Shown here: positions 7,501 through 16,008 of the stretch, in pieces
Layout of the letters: each line of letters begins with the position of its first letter
Numbering within the stretch: the stretch's first letter is position 1
Translations under genes and position numbers: made by a program
Assembly: GCF_024970185.1 (NCBI RefSeq)
Contig: NZ_CP103965.1
Location: 4,026,001 to 4,090,000, forward strand
Source: Pseudomonas sp. N3-W
GTDB lineage: Bacteria; Pseudomonadota; Gammaproteobacteria; Pseudomonadales; Pseudomonadaceae
Reading direction: 5' to 3'
DNA length: 64,000 nt
The notes under the pieces: model-generated
Told to the model about the DNA's origin: nothing
The model's input: the letters and a program-made list of their open reading frames with translations, nothing else
Databases searched by the model: none

Positions 7501-7866
7501 GCGGGCTTGCCCGCGAAGGCGTCGGAACAGTCAGCGCAAAACCTGAACGATTGATAGCCCCCACAGTGGACCGCGTTCATCTGAACCACCCGGTCTACTG
7601 TGGGAGCGGGCTTGCCCGCGAAGGCGTCGGAACATTCAACGCAAAACCTGAACGATTGATAGCCCCCACAGTGGACCGCGTTCATCTGAACCACCCGGTC
7701 TACTGTGGGAGCGGGCTTGCCCGCGAAGGCGTCGGAACAGTCAGCGCAAAACCTGAACGATTGATAGCCCCCACAGTGGACCGCGTTCATCTGAACCACC
7801 CGGTCTACCGTGGGAGCGGGCTTGCCCGCGAAGGCGTCGGAACAGTCAGCGCAAAACCTGAACGAT
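7501..7866. repeat. Tandem REP array, right part
   Basis: Continuation of the ~106-bp unit array after the IS. It starts inside a REP core (GCGGGCTTGCCCGCGAAGG) and contains three further full inter-REP segments with CAGTGGACCGCGTTCATC. It runs to within a few bases of the stop codon of the LTA-synthase-like gene. Confidence 0.9.
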
Positions 7867-7872
7867 TGATAT

Positions 7873-9909
7873 CTACTCCCGCACATTGCGATACAGCATC
7901 AACCGCGCACTCTCATGCAGCCCCCGCGTCAATTCCACCAGGCGCTGGAACTCCTCGGGGTTCTGCGCCGCCACATCCTCCAGCGGCGTGTTCGACGCCA
8001 GGTCATGCAGGGTCGGCGAGCTGCCGTCATGCTGCATTTGCAGCAGGTGATGGCGAGTCACGCCGCCAATCAGCGGGAACGTGCCCTCGCGCAACACCAG
8101 CGGCACCACCCGCTCACCCTCGGGCGACGGTTGCTGGATGTCGCGGCCCATCGCGCCATTGCTGAACGGCATACCGGCCATGCCCGCCACGGTCGGCAGC
8201 AAGTCCGCCAGCCCCACCGCCTCCTCGACCACCTTGGGTTGCAGCAACCCCGGCGCATGGATCAGCAGCGGCACATGATTGCTCTCCAACCCCAACTGCT
8301 CAAAGGCCGGCGGCATGTGCGGGATCTGACTGATCCGGGTGTTGTGATCGCCGAAAAACACGAAGATCGTGTTCTCGTAATAGCCGCCAGCCTTGGCAAT
8401 CTCCATCAGCCGGCCAATATTGAAGTCCAGCAGACGCACCGCGTTGTATTGCTCCACGCTGCGCGAACCGGCGGCCTGCACCTGCTCCAGTGACAAGTCC
8501 TGAGCTTTGAAACCGTCATTGTCTTTGGGAATGGTGAACGGCCGATGATTGCCCGAAGTTTGCACGTAGGCGAAAAACGGCTGGTCCCTGGGCACGGCGC
8601 GCAGAATCCGGTCGCCCTCCTTGAACAGGTCCAGGTCAGACACGCCCCACACGTCCACCAACGGCGAGCGCCAGTGACTTTCGTCATACAACTGCACGCC
8701 GTCGATGCTCTGGCGGATCAGCGCATTGATGTTGGCCCAACCGGCATTACCGCCAATCATGTAGAGCTTCTGGTAATTGGTAAACGCGTTGATCAGGGTC
8801 TGTTGCCGGGTGATCAGCGGGTTGCGCGTTGCCGTCTCCTGGCGAGTGACGTCGGGCACGCCGGTAATGCTCGCCCACACGGTTTTCGCCGTGCCGGTGA
8901 CCGGGACGTAGAAGTGCTTGAAAAACCAGCTCTGACTGGCCAGCCGGTCGAGATTCGGCGTCGGGTTCAACGGGTTGCCATAGGCGCCCACGGCGCTGGT
9001 GCCCAGCGATTCGAGCATGACGAACATCACATTCGGCGCCGGCCGCCCCGCTACCCCGTAAGGCTGCACCGCCTGCTCGCGTTGAAAGTTCAGCTTTTGC
9101 AAATCGGGCCGATCAACGCCCAGGTAACGCGCCACGACTGGGTAATGTTGCCGTACCTGCGCCTCGTCGAATTGCGACTGCCCCACCTTGAGCGTGTCAT
9201 AGAGAAACAGCACCGGATTAAGCCCCAGCGCGGCGATCTGCCCGTTGCCGGAAAAGAACGCATCGCTCCAGCGCAGCGGCACCGGGTTCTCCAGGTTCAG
9301 GTTCTCGACACGGCCAAGCAAGGCCAGCAACACCGCGACCAGTCCAAGCCCCGCGCCGACCACCACCGAGCGCCGCCGAATCGTTTTCGGTGCACGATCC
9401 AGCGTCACCCGCTCCAGACGCAGCAAGGCGTAAAGCCAAACCCCAAGTACCGCCAGCCAGCCCAGCGCGATCCATAGCACCGGGTAGGTTTGCCAGACCA
9501 TCTGCCGGGAAATCTGCGCGTCCTCCAGATAACGCAATACCGTGGCGTTGATCCGCACGCCGAGGTAGGCGTAATGGCCGAAATCGACGATGTACACCAA
9601 ACCGACAACGGCCAGCGCCAACAGCAGATATACCCGCGCCAACCCGCGTAACGCCGGTACGCTCAGCAGATTCCAGCGCGGCAGCCAGGCCAGCAACGCC
9701 AGCGGCAGCATCAGCAACACCGCCAGGCGCAGGTCGAAACGCAGGCCGATGCCCAGGGTTTGCAGCCACTGAGGATTATCGCCAATGGCCCGCACATCGA
9801 CCCCGGAAAACCCCAGCAAAAACACCAGCCGCAGCAAGGCGAACAACAGCACCATCAACGCTATCGCGCCCACGCCAAAGCGCAGGCGTCGTGATTGCAA
9901 CCAGCCCAT
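7873..9909 (-). CDS. LTA synthase/OpgB-like phosphoglycerol-transferase family membrane protein
   Basis: 678 residues. About five membrane segments occupy the first ~190 residues. A periplasmic sulfatase-fold domain follows, with PNVMFVMLESLGTSAVGAYG (metal ligand and catalytic Thr/Ser region), TPNLDRLASQ, a Thr-rich TGTAKTVWAS stretch and FVFFGDHNTR near residue 500, all typical of LtaS, OpgB and related alkaline-phosphatase-fold transferases. Such enzymes move phosphoglycerol or phosphoethanolamine from lipids to envelope glycans. It ends a three-gene unit and starts only 3 bp after the preceding gene. The acceptor is unknown. Confidence 0.85.
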   Translation of the reverse strand: MGWLQSRRLRFGVGAIALMVLLFALLRLVFLLGFSGVDVRAIGDNPQWLQTLGIGLRFDLRLAVLLMLPLALLAWLPRWNLLSVPALRGLARVYLLLALAVVGLVYIVDFGHYAYLGVRINATVLRYLEDAQISRQMVWQTYPVLWIALGWLAVLGVWLYALLRLERVTLDRAPKTIRRRSVVVGAGLGLVAVLLALLGRVENLNLENPVPLRWSDAFFSGNGQIAALGLNPVLFLYDTLKVGQSQFDEAQVRQHYPVVARYLGVDRPDLQKLNFQREQAVQPYGVAGRPAPNVMFVMLESLGTSAVGAYGNPLNPTPNLDRLASQSWFFKHFYVPVTGTAKTVWASITGVPDVTRQETATRNPLITRQQTLINAFTNYQKLYMIGGNAGWANINALIRQSIDGVQLYDESHWRSPLVDVWGVSDLDLFKEGDRILRAVPRDQPFFAYVQTSGNHRPFTIPKDNDGFKAQDLSLEQVQAAGSRSVEQYNAVRLLDFNIGRLMEIAKAGGYYENTIFVFFGDHNTRISQIPHMPPAFEQLGLESNHVPLLIHAPGLLQPKVVEEAVGLADLLPTVAGMAGMPFSNGAMGRDIQQPSPEGERVVPLVLREGTFPLIGGVTRHHLLQMQHDGSSPTLHDLASNTPLEDVAAQNPEEFQRLVELTRGLHESARLMLYRNVRE

Positions 9910-9912
9910 TGT

Positions 9913-10530
9913 TCACCCCTGATGTGTATTGAATGAGCCGCGCACGTTGCGCAGACGGCGCCAGATCTCAGCCGCGAGCAGCCCGGCTCCGGCGATCAGG
10001 CAGTAGCCCGCCAGCAGCGGATCGATCAGGTAGTCCCAATAGTTTTCCGAGGCCTTGAGCCGCAGGGCAAACGCCAGCGTAGCGGCCGCCAGCAGCCACA
10101 CCCCAAGGGCGTTGCGCAGGCACAGCAGCAACAGGGCCACCAGCCCGATCGCGACGATCATCGGCCTCGGATTGAAGCCCCAGCGGTACGGATCGACGTA
10201 GGTCAAACCGAGCGTGGCCGGATACAGCACCACCGCGAGTACCGCGAACAACAGCAGCACCTGGCGCCGCTGCGCAACAGCCAACGGCCGCAGCACGCCC
10301 AGGCGCAGCAAACACGCCCAGCCCATGAACACCAATGTGCTGATGGCCAGGTCGTCAGTGAAACTGCGCACATACCCCGCCAGCGACAGCTCGGCGACCG
10401 GCACAAAACCGAGCAGTGCCAGCACCGGCAGCAACCACGGTCGCCAGGGCGCGGTGATACGCAACGCGCTCAACAACAGAAAACCGAGCAGGATAAAACT
10501 CAAATGGGCTTGCCACTCAGAAAGCATCAC
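9913..10530 (-). CDS. Hypothetical polytopic membrane protein
   Basis: 205 residues with five to seven hydrophobic segments (for example LSFILLGFLLLSALRI, PWLLPVLALLGFVPVAEL, VLLLFAVLAVVLYPATLGL, MIVAIGLVALLLLCL). No family is recognised. It overlaps the sialidase-like gene upstream by four bases and is 3 bp from the LTA-synthase-like gene downstream, so the three are almost certainly one operon. It could support transport or assembly of the glycan substrate, which is inference. Confidence 0.75.
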   Translation of the reverse strand: MMLSEWQAHLSFILLGFLLLSALRITAPWRPWLLPVLALLGFVPVAELSLAGYVRSFTDDLAISTLVFMGWACLLRLGVLRPLAVAQRRQVLLLFAVLAVVLYPATLGLTYVDPYRWGFNPRPMIVAIGLVALLLLCLRNALGVWLLAAATLAFALRLKASENYWDYLIDPLLAGYCLIAGAGLLAAEIWRRLRNVRGSFNTHQG

Positions 10531-11861
10531 AGGCGCTCCGCCAGCCAGGCATTGTTGAAGCTGACATGTTTGATGAAGGTGTTATTCCACGAATAGACCA
10601 GGTGATACATGCCGTCCGCGCTGCGGCTGAAGTACGGGTACTCGTACTCGAAGTCGCAGCCTTTGGGTTTGCAGACCCGGTAATCGAGGTTGCTCAGGAA
10701 GCGCTGTTCCAGCGGCAAACGACGTGCGCCACTGGACGCACGAAAGCCTTCGCCGATGATTTCCTTATAGGCCTGTGGTGAGAACGGCTGGCCCAGCGGA
10801 TCGGGGGATTGATCGAGTTCGACGATGCTGCGCCAGTCGTTGAGATCGCCGTCGGTGCCGTACAGGCTGAGCTTGAAGCGCCCGTCCTGCAGATCGTTGA
10901 GCGCCACCAGCATGCCGTCGCCCGCCGTGCCCACCGCCGCCAGCGACGAATTGGGGTTGGACGGCTCCAGCGGATACGGCTCGCTCCAGGTCTGCCCGGC
11001 ATCTTCGGTGCGGCTGGCCAGCACCCGGTGATGGGTTTCCCCGGCGTAGCGCAACATCGCCACGGCGCGGCGTTCGTCCAGCGGCACGATAGTCGGCTGC
11101 AAGGAATATTTGCCCCGGCTGATGCGAAATTTATCAATCACGGCACCCTCGGCACTCAGGTACAGGTATTCGGCGAATTTACCCATGAACTCGTGATACA
11201 CCGGCAACCCGATCGAGCCGTCGGCATGGAACACCGGCGCGGCACGTACCAGGGTGCTGATGTTGAAAAACGGCGAAGTGATCAACTGCCGGGGCGCCGA
11301 CCAGTGCTTGCCCATGTCCTCAGAGACCATCACGTTGATCGCGCTGGTCGCCCAGCCGCCCACTGACACTGAGACATAGAACAGCCACAGGCGTTGGTCC
11401 GGCGCCAAGGCAATCACCGGATTGCCGAGTTTGCGGATGTAGCGCTGGGTGCCGTCGCGGGTGGACTCGCGGGTGGCCAGCACGTGCTCGGCGCCCCACT
11501 CGCGGCTGCGAGTATCGAACCGTGCGGTGCGCACCTGCACATCGGCGGCGCCTTCGCGCGAGCCGGCAAACCACACCGCCATCAAGTCGCCGCCGGGCAA
11601 GGCCGTGACCGACGATGAGTGCACGAAGTCGTTGAGTTGGGAGGAGACAAAACGGCTGTTGAATTGCGGCGCTTCGACGCCTGGCCCGGCATCGGCGGCC
11701 GGTTGTGCCTGGGCGAACAGCGACAGCGAGTGATCAGGGTGACTGCGCCAGGCGGCAACAAAAATTACCGCCAGCAGCAGGCTGCTACAGACAAACATCA
11801 GGCGAAAGGAAAGCGCACGCATAAATGACCCGTTACTGCTGCGTTGGGAAACGAAGGACAT
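10527..11861 (-). CDS. BNR-repeat sialidase-like exported protein
   Basis: 444 residues. A hydrophobic anchor or signal lies near residues 16-42 (RLMFVCSSLLLAVIFVAAW), then a six-bladed propeller-type domain of the sialidase superfamily. Asp-box-like motifs appear as SEDMGKHWSAPR and TEDAGQTWSEPYPL, with an RYIRKLGNPVIAL stretch near the N-terminus. Whether it hydrolyses sialic acid is unclear, because many bacterial members act on other glycans or are lectin-like. An in-frame ATG 39 bases downstream (MRALSFRLMF) is an alternative start. First gene of the three-gene unit. Confidence 0.8.
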   Translation of the reverse strand: MSFVSQRSSNGSFMRALSFRLMFVCSSLLLAVIFVAAWRSHPDHSLSLFAQAQPAADAGPGVEAPQFNSRFVSSQLNDFVHSSSVTALPGGDLMAVWFAGSREGAADVQVRTARFDTRSREWGAEHVLATRESTRDGTQRYIRKLGNPVIALAPDQRLWLFYVSVSVGGWATSAINVMVSEDMGKHWSAPRQLITSPFFNISTLVRAAPVFHADGSIGLPVYHEFMGKFAEYLYLSAEGAVIDKFRISRGKYSLQPTIVPLDERRAVAMLRYAGETHHRVLASRTEDAGQTWSEPYPLEPSNPNSSLAAVGTAGDGMLVALNDLQDGRFKLSLYGTDGDLNDWRSIVELDQSPDPLGQPFSPQAYKEIIGEGFRASSGARRLPLEQRFLSNLDYRVCKPKGCDFEYEYPYFSRSADGMYHLVYSWNNTFIKHVSFNNAWLAERL

Positions 11862-11921
11862 CCCTGTGGGAACAGAATTTGTATGGCACTAAACAGTCTC
11901 TGTCGGAGCGAGCTTGATGTG

Positions 11922-12467
11922 TTAGCCGCTGACGTCATCCGGCAAGCGCCGCCGGCGCCCGGTGATCATCGACAACGGCAGGTTGTCGCGCACTTGCAGG
12001 CTCTCGACGATCGCCGCGCAGACATGCACGCCGACCAACCCCATCAACACATCAGCAGCAGTCTCGTGCACCTGCAACGGCCAGTCGGCCCCCCACAGGG
12101 CATCGACCTCTTCCATGGCCCAGCCGCTGAGCCCGAGGGTCAGCAACGCCAGCATCATCAAAATCATCACCAATGCCCCCAACGGCGAATGACCCAGGCG
12201 ATGCTGCGGGCTCCCCGCTACCAGCGAACACAGGTGAGCGCCAAGCCTGGCCGGTGTCGGCCAGAAATCGGCCCAACGGGCACTGCGCGGGCCGATGAAT
12301 CCCCACACCACCCGCACCAGCAGCCAGGCCCCGGCGTAATAACCGAGCCAGACATGCCAGTCGCCACCGGCTTCATTGAAGAAGTAGTTAGTGATGAAGA
12401 CGCCCGCGATGGAGAGGTGAAACAGTCTCACCACGGGGTCCCAGAGGCGCAGGGACTGCGCTGGCAT
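11922..12467 (-). CDS. Cytochrome b561-type membrane protein
   Basis: 181 residues, four membrane helices, di-haem cytochrome b561 family. Candidate haem ligands are His17 (VRLFHLSIAG) and His38 (DWHVWLGYYAG), plus two late His (LQVHETAADV and VGVHVCAAIV). These proteins shuttle electrons across the inner membrane. Its start overlaps the stop of the PepSY gene by one base (TGATG), so the pair is co-translated. The divergent two-component system is the likely regulator. Confidence 0.88.
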   Translation of the reverse strand: MPAQSLRLWDPVVRLFHLSIAGVFITNYFFNEAGGDWHVWLGYYAGAWLLVRVVWGFIGPRSARWADFWPTPARLGAHLCSLVAGSPQHRLGHSPLGALVMILMMLALLTLGLSGWAMEEVDALWGADWPLQVHETAADVLMGLVGVHVCAAIVESLQVRDNLPLSMITGRRRRLPDDVSG

Positions 12468-12733
12468 CAGCCCTTGATCTCGGTCTTGACCGCTTTGCCG
12501 GTCACCGGATCGTGGTAGATCTCGACCTTGCGCTTGTCTTTGTCAAAGCCGTAGATCTCGTAGCAGTTGCCGTCGGTGACCTTGAACTTGCTGATCTCAT
12601 AACCCTGCGCCTTGAGTTGCTCCTGGAAGACTTTCTGGTCTTGCCATTGCGAACGCTCGGCGGTGGTGCACTGCGGGCCGGCGACGGCCAGGGGGCTGGC
12701 AATGATCAGGGAAAGCAGCAGTAGTTTGCGCAT
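12467..12733 (-). CDS. PepSY-domain periplasmic protein
   Basis: 88 residues. A signal peptide (MRKLLLLSLIIASPLAVAGP) is followed by a single PepSY-like domain (FQEQLKAQGYEISKFKVTDG ... DKDKRKVEIYHDPVTGKAV). A longer frame exists, but this ATG gives the clean signal peptide. Small exported PepSY proteins often sit beside cytochrome b561 genes and QseBC-like systems. Their role is unclear; protease inhibition or redox partnering has been suggested. Confidence 0.88.
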   Translation of the reverse strand: MRKLLLLSLIIASPLAVAGPQCTTAERSQWQDQKVFQEQLKAQGYEISKFKVTDGNCYEIYGFDKDKRKVEIYHDPVTGKAVKTEIKG

Positions 12734-12779
12734 GGAGACACTCTCTCGTTTGAGGAAGGCCTCACTGTGCGAAACCAAG

Positions 12780-12796
12780 CTTAATGAAAGCTTAGT
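12780..12796 (+). promoter_or_regulatory. PmrA/QseB-like direct-repeat box
   Basis: CTTAAT-GAAAG-CTTAGT, two half-sites with 5-bp spacing, fits the PmrA-type consensus (YTTAAK-N5-YTTAAK) except in the second half. It lies between the divergent PepSY operon and the response-regulator gene, so it is a good candidate binding site for that regulator. Confidence 0.55.
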
Positions 12797-12901
12797 TGGC
12801 AACGCGCCGTTACATCTTTACCCGGGCCGGGGCTGCCAGGTCTTGGAGGAGAACGGCATGATGCCGCCGTTGCCATGCCAGTTTTCCTATAGAGATCATC
12901 C

Positions 12902-13564
12902 ATGCGCCTGCTCCTCGTCGAAGATGACCGTGCCCTCGGCCAAGGCATCCGCGTTGCCCTGAACGCCGAAGGCTATACCCTTGACTGGTTGCAGGACGGG
13001 GTCAATGCGCTACACGCCCTGCGCAGCGAAAACTTCGACTTGCTGCTGCTGGACCTGGGCTTGCCGCGACTCGACGGCCTGGCACTGTTACAGCAATTAC
13101 GCGGCGAGCAGCACAATCTGCCGGTGCTGATCCTGACCGCCCGCGACGGCACCGCCGAGCGCATCGCCGGGCTCGATGCGGGGGCCGACGACTACCTGGT
13201 CAAACCCTTCGACGTTGACGAGCTCAAAGCCCGTGTCCGCGCTCTGCTGCGCCGCAGTCAGGGTCGGGCGCAGCCGCTGCTGGAACACGCCGGCGTCAGC
13301 CTGGACCCGGCCACGCAACAGGTGAATTTTCAGGGCGCCGAGGTGATCGTCACACCGATGGAGTACCAGCTGTTGCATCAACTGATGATCCGCCCCGGCA
13401 AAGTGGTCACCCGCGAACGCCTGTCCCAGGCCTTGTACGGCTGGCAGGACCGGGTCGAGAGCAACACCCTGGAAGTGCTGATCCACAACCTGCGCAAAAA
13501 ACTCTTCAGCGAACTGATTCGCACCGTGCGCGGTGTCGGCTACGCGGTGGAGCTCAAGCCATGA
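12902..13564 (+). CDS. OmpR-family response regulator (QseB/PmrA-like)
   Basis: 220 residues. The receiver domain has the acidic triad Glu7-Asp8-Asp9, phospho-acceptor Asp51 (LLLLDLGLP), Thr79 and Lys101 (DDYLVKPFD). The C-terminal winged helix ends with SNTLEVLIHNLRKKL and IRTVRGVGYAVE. The closest well-known relatives are QseB and PmrA. The last four bases overlap the kinase gene (ATGA). A PmrA-like box upstream and the divergent PepSY/cytochrome pair suggest what it controls. Confidence 0.93.
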   Translation: MRLLLVEDDRALGQGIRVALNAEGYTLDWLQDGVNALHALRSENFDLLLLDLGLPRLDGLALLQQLRGEQHNLPVLILTARDGTAERIAGLDAGADDYLVKPFDVDELKARVRALLRRSQGRAQPLLEHAGVSLDPATQQVNFQGAEVIVTPMEYQLLHQLMIRPGKVVTRERLSQALYGWQDRVESNTLEVLIHNLRKKLFSELIRTVRGVGYAVELKP

Positions 13565-14931
13565 AGTCGGTACGCGCACGCATTCTCGCCCCGGTGCTGG
13601 TGCTGTTGTTGCTCGGCGACCTGCTGATCTGCTGGCTGGTCTTTCGCGACAGTCACCATGAAATCGAAGAAGTCTATGACGCCCAACTGGCGCAGAGCGC
13701 TCGCCTGCTGCAAAGCGTGCTCGCGCAACGGGCACCGGGGGACGCCGACTGGGGGCGTCTCTACCAGGCCTTTGACCAGGCAATGAGCCGCGTCGGCGAC
13801 GGCGAAGCCGCCCACCCTTATGAAACCCGGTTGGCCTTTCAGGTGTGGCGCAGCACCGGCGAGTTGCTGGTGCGCTCTGCCGAAGCGCCAGTGATCGACG
13901 CGCCGCCCACCACCCTCGGTTCCCACGACCTGCTGGAAAATGGCCGTGACTGGTGCGCGTTCCTGTTGGCGGACCCGCAACAGGGGCTGTTGATCTGGGT
14001 CGGTGAACGCGACGATATTCGTCAGGACCTGATTCAGCGCATCGTCCGCCACACATTGTGGCCGACGCTGATCGGCGTGCCGCTGCTGGCGGCCCTGATC
14101 TGGCTGACCATCGGCTGGGGCCTCAAACCCCTGCGGGCCATGACTCAGGCGATCCGGGGCCGCAGCAGCGAGACCCTGCAACCGTTGCAGCTCAAGCCCC
14201 TGCCCCAGGACCTTGAGCCGATGCAGACCGCGCTCAACGGGCTACTGGCGCAGATCGACACACTGCTGGAGCGCGAACGGCGTTTCATCGCCGACGCCGC
14301 CCATGAATTGCGCACGCCGCTGGCGGTACTGCGAATTCATGCACAAAACGCGCAACAGGCCGGCACCGCTGCGCAGCGCGAAGAAGCGCTGGAATATCTG
14401 GTCAGCGGCGTCGACCGGGCAACCCGTATTGCCAGCCAGTTGCTGACCATGGCCCGCCTCGAACCGCAGTTGAACAACACCGATATCCAAACCGTGGACC
14501 TGATCGCGCTGATTCGCGAAGAACTGGCCGAACTCACGCCGCTGGCGATGCACAGGGACGTCGAGCTGATTCTCGATGGCGACCACGGTTGCCCGGTGCA
14601 AACCGATCCGGTGGCGTTCGCCATTGCCTTGCAGAATTTGCTCACCAACGCTCTCAATTTCGCCCCCCAGGGCACTGAAGTGCGGGTGTTGGTGCAAGCG
14701 CAAGCCTGCGGCGCGGTGTACGTCAGCGTCGAGGATTCGGGGCCGGGGATCGATGAACAGGATCAACAGCGATTGTTCGAACGTTTTTACAGCGAGGGCC
14801 ATGCCAACGGCGCCGGTCTGGGGCTGGCGATTGTCGAGATGATCGTCGGCAAGATTGGCAGCAGTCTGCGGCTGTATAACCGGGCAGAAGGTGGGCTGTG
14901 CGCGCAGTTGCGGATCAACCCACCTGCGTGA
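13561..14931 (+). CDS. Sensor histidine kinase (QseC/PmrB-like)
   Basis: 456 residues. Membrane segments lie near residues 8-29 and 166-186, flanking a periplasmic sensor of about 135 residues. A HAMP-like linker follows, then the H-box RRFIADAAHELRTPLAVLRI with His248. The ATPase domain has NLLTNALNFAP (N box), EDSGPGID (G1) and GAGLGLAIVEMI (G2). Forms an operon with the response regulator just upstream. The signal is unknown. Confidence 0.93.
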   Translation: MKSVRARILAPVLVLLLLGDLLICWLVFRDSHHEIEEVYDAQLAQSARLLQSVLAQRAPGDADWGRLYQAFDQAMSRVGDGEAAHPYETRLAFQVWRSTGELLVRSAEAPVIDAPPTTLGSHDLLENGRDWCAFLLADPQQGLLIWVGERDDIRQDLIQRIVRHTLWPTLIGVPLLAALIWLTIGWGLKPLRAMTQAIRGRSSETLQPLQLKPLPQDLEPMQTALNGLLAQIDTLLERERRFIADAAHELRTPLAVLRIHAQNAQQAGTAAQREEALEYLVSGVDRATRIASQLLTMARLEPQLNNTDIQTVDLIALIREELAELTPLAMHRDVELILDGDHGCPVQTDPVAFAIALQNLLTNALNFAPQGTEVRVLVQAQACGAVYVSVEDSGPGIDEQDQQRLFERFYSEGHANGAGLGLAIVEMIVGKIGSSLRLYNRAEGGLCAQLRINPPA

Positions 14932-15060
14932 TCCCACAGGGGGCTTGGTGTTAACTCATCCATCATTTCCTTCGATCATACAAATCACCAAAGCGAATTA
15001 TTCATTGCGCGCCGATGTCTGCACCATAGCAGCACTTCCACCAGCCCGGACCCAGACGCC

Positions 15061-15129
15061 ATGAACATCAATTTCGCCTTCGCCTGCATGATCGTGGTGT
15101 CGTTTGCCGTGGCCCTCGGTCACGCCTGA
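15061..15129 (+). CDS. Possible 22-residue membrane peptide
   Basis: A short frame MNINFAFACMIVVSFAVALG ending HA, hydrophobic throughout. No clear ribosome-binding site is seen. It could be a real small membrane protein or chance. It stops two bases before a REP-like repeat. Confidence 0.25.
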   Translation: MNINFAFACMIVVSFAVALGHA

Positions 15130-15130
15130 C

Positions 15131-15214
15131 CCTGTGGCGAGGGAACTTGCTCGCGCTGGAGGGCGAAGCACTCCCCTGCACGCGAACGGCAGCAAGCTCT
15201 TCCCTCGCCGCAGG
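15131..15214. repeat. Long imperfect REP-type inverted repeat
   Basis: CCTGTGGCGAGGGAACTTGC at one end pairs imperfectly with AGCAAGCTCTTCCCTCGCCG at the other, about 84 bp overall. It separates the short frame from the SleB-type gene. Confidence 0.7.
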
Positions 15215-15219
15215 AACCG

Positions 15220-15843
15220 CTACTTCGCCGAGCCCGCTTTGGGTTTGTAAAACAGAAACCGGCCAATCTGAGCCGTCTTGATGTACTGCTTCGCCCAGAC
15301 CGGTTTGACGTTGCGATCATGGAAATACATGGCGCCACGGGTGCGGTCCGGCAGTTGCTTGTTCAGCGCCTTGCGCGCAATTTCCTTGGCCGTGGCGTAG
15401 GGGCCGTCCTCCTGAACCGTGTCCGAGCGCCCGTCGCACCACCAGGAAAACTGGCAGGCATGTTTCTCCGAGCCCTGCTTGACCACCCCGCAGACCGTGT
15501 CCGGAAAACCCTCGTGGCCGAGGCGGTTCATCACCACGTTGGCCACCGCTTCCATGTCGGCGCTGTCTTTGCCTTTGGCTTCCCAGTAGATGGAACGCGC
15601 CAGGCAGGTGATGGCGTCATCCAACGGTGCCGTACCGGCCGGGTCGACTGCCTGCACTTCAGCCGGGGTGATGGCTTCGGCCTTTTTCACCACCGGTGCG
15701 TCGCTGCCCTTCTCGGCGGCTTTCTGTTCCAGCACCTGGGCCTTGTCTACGGCGACTTCCTTTTTTTGTTCCTGGTCGTCGGCGAACACTTGAGCTGCAA
15801 AAAAACCGAGAGCGAGACAAATCGCGATCCACTTTACGTGCAT
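15220..15843 (-). CDS. SleB-type cell wall hydrolase
   Basis: 207 residues. A signal peptide ends near FFAAQVFA. A charged, Lys/Ala-rich linker follows, then a Hydrolase_2 (SleB) domain from about residue 90: CLARSIYWEAKGKDSADMEA with the probable catalytic Glu in YWEA, then NVVMNRL, CQFSWWCDG and FHDRNVKPVW. These are peptidoglycan lytic enzymes; outside spore formers they act in envelope remodelling. The internal ATG was chosen because it begins the signal sequence MHVKWIAICLALGFF. Confidence 0.87.
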   Translation of the reverse strand: MHVKWIAICLALGFFAAQVFADDQEQKKEVAVDKAQVLEQKAAEKGSDAPVVKKAEAITPAEVQAVDPAGTAPLDDAITCLARSIYWEAKGKDSADMEAVANVVMNRLGHEGFPDTVCGVVKQGSEKHACQFSWWCDGRSDTVQEDGPYATAKEIARKALNKQLPDRTRGAMYFHDRNVKPVWAKQYIKTAQIGRFLFYKPKAGSAK

Positions 15844-16008
15844 GGCAGGAACACTCTGTGAGGCGTCGGGGAGGTGCCAGGATGGCGACCTTGCTCCAGT
15901 GTAGTCGGCAAATCGGTCCCGTAAACCGCCGGTAAAACGCAAAAAGGGATTGCCCTGAACGGGTGGAAATCGCGCATCATGGGCGCAGTCCGATCAAGGG
16001 GGATTTTC

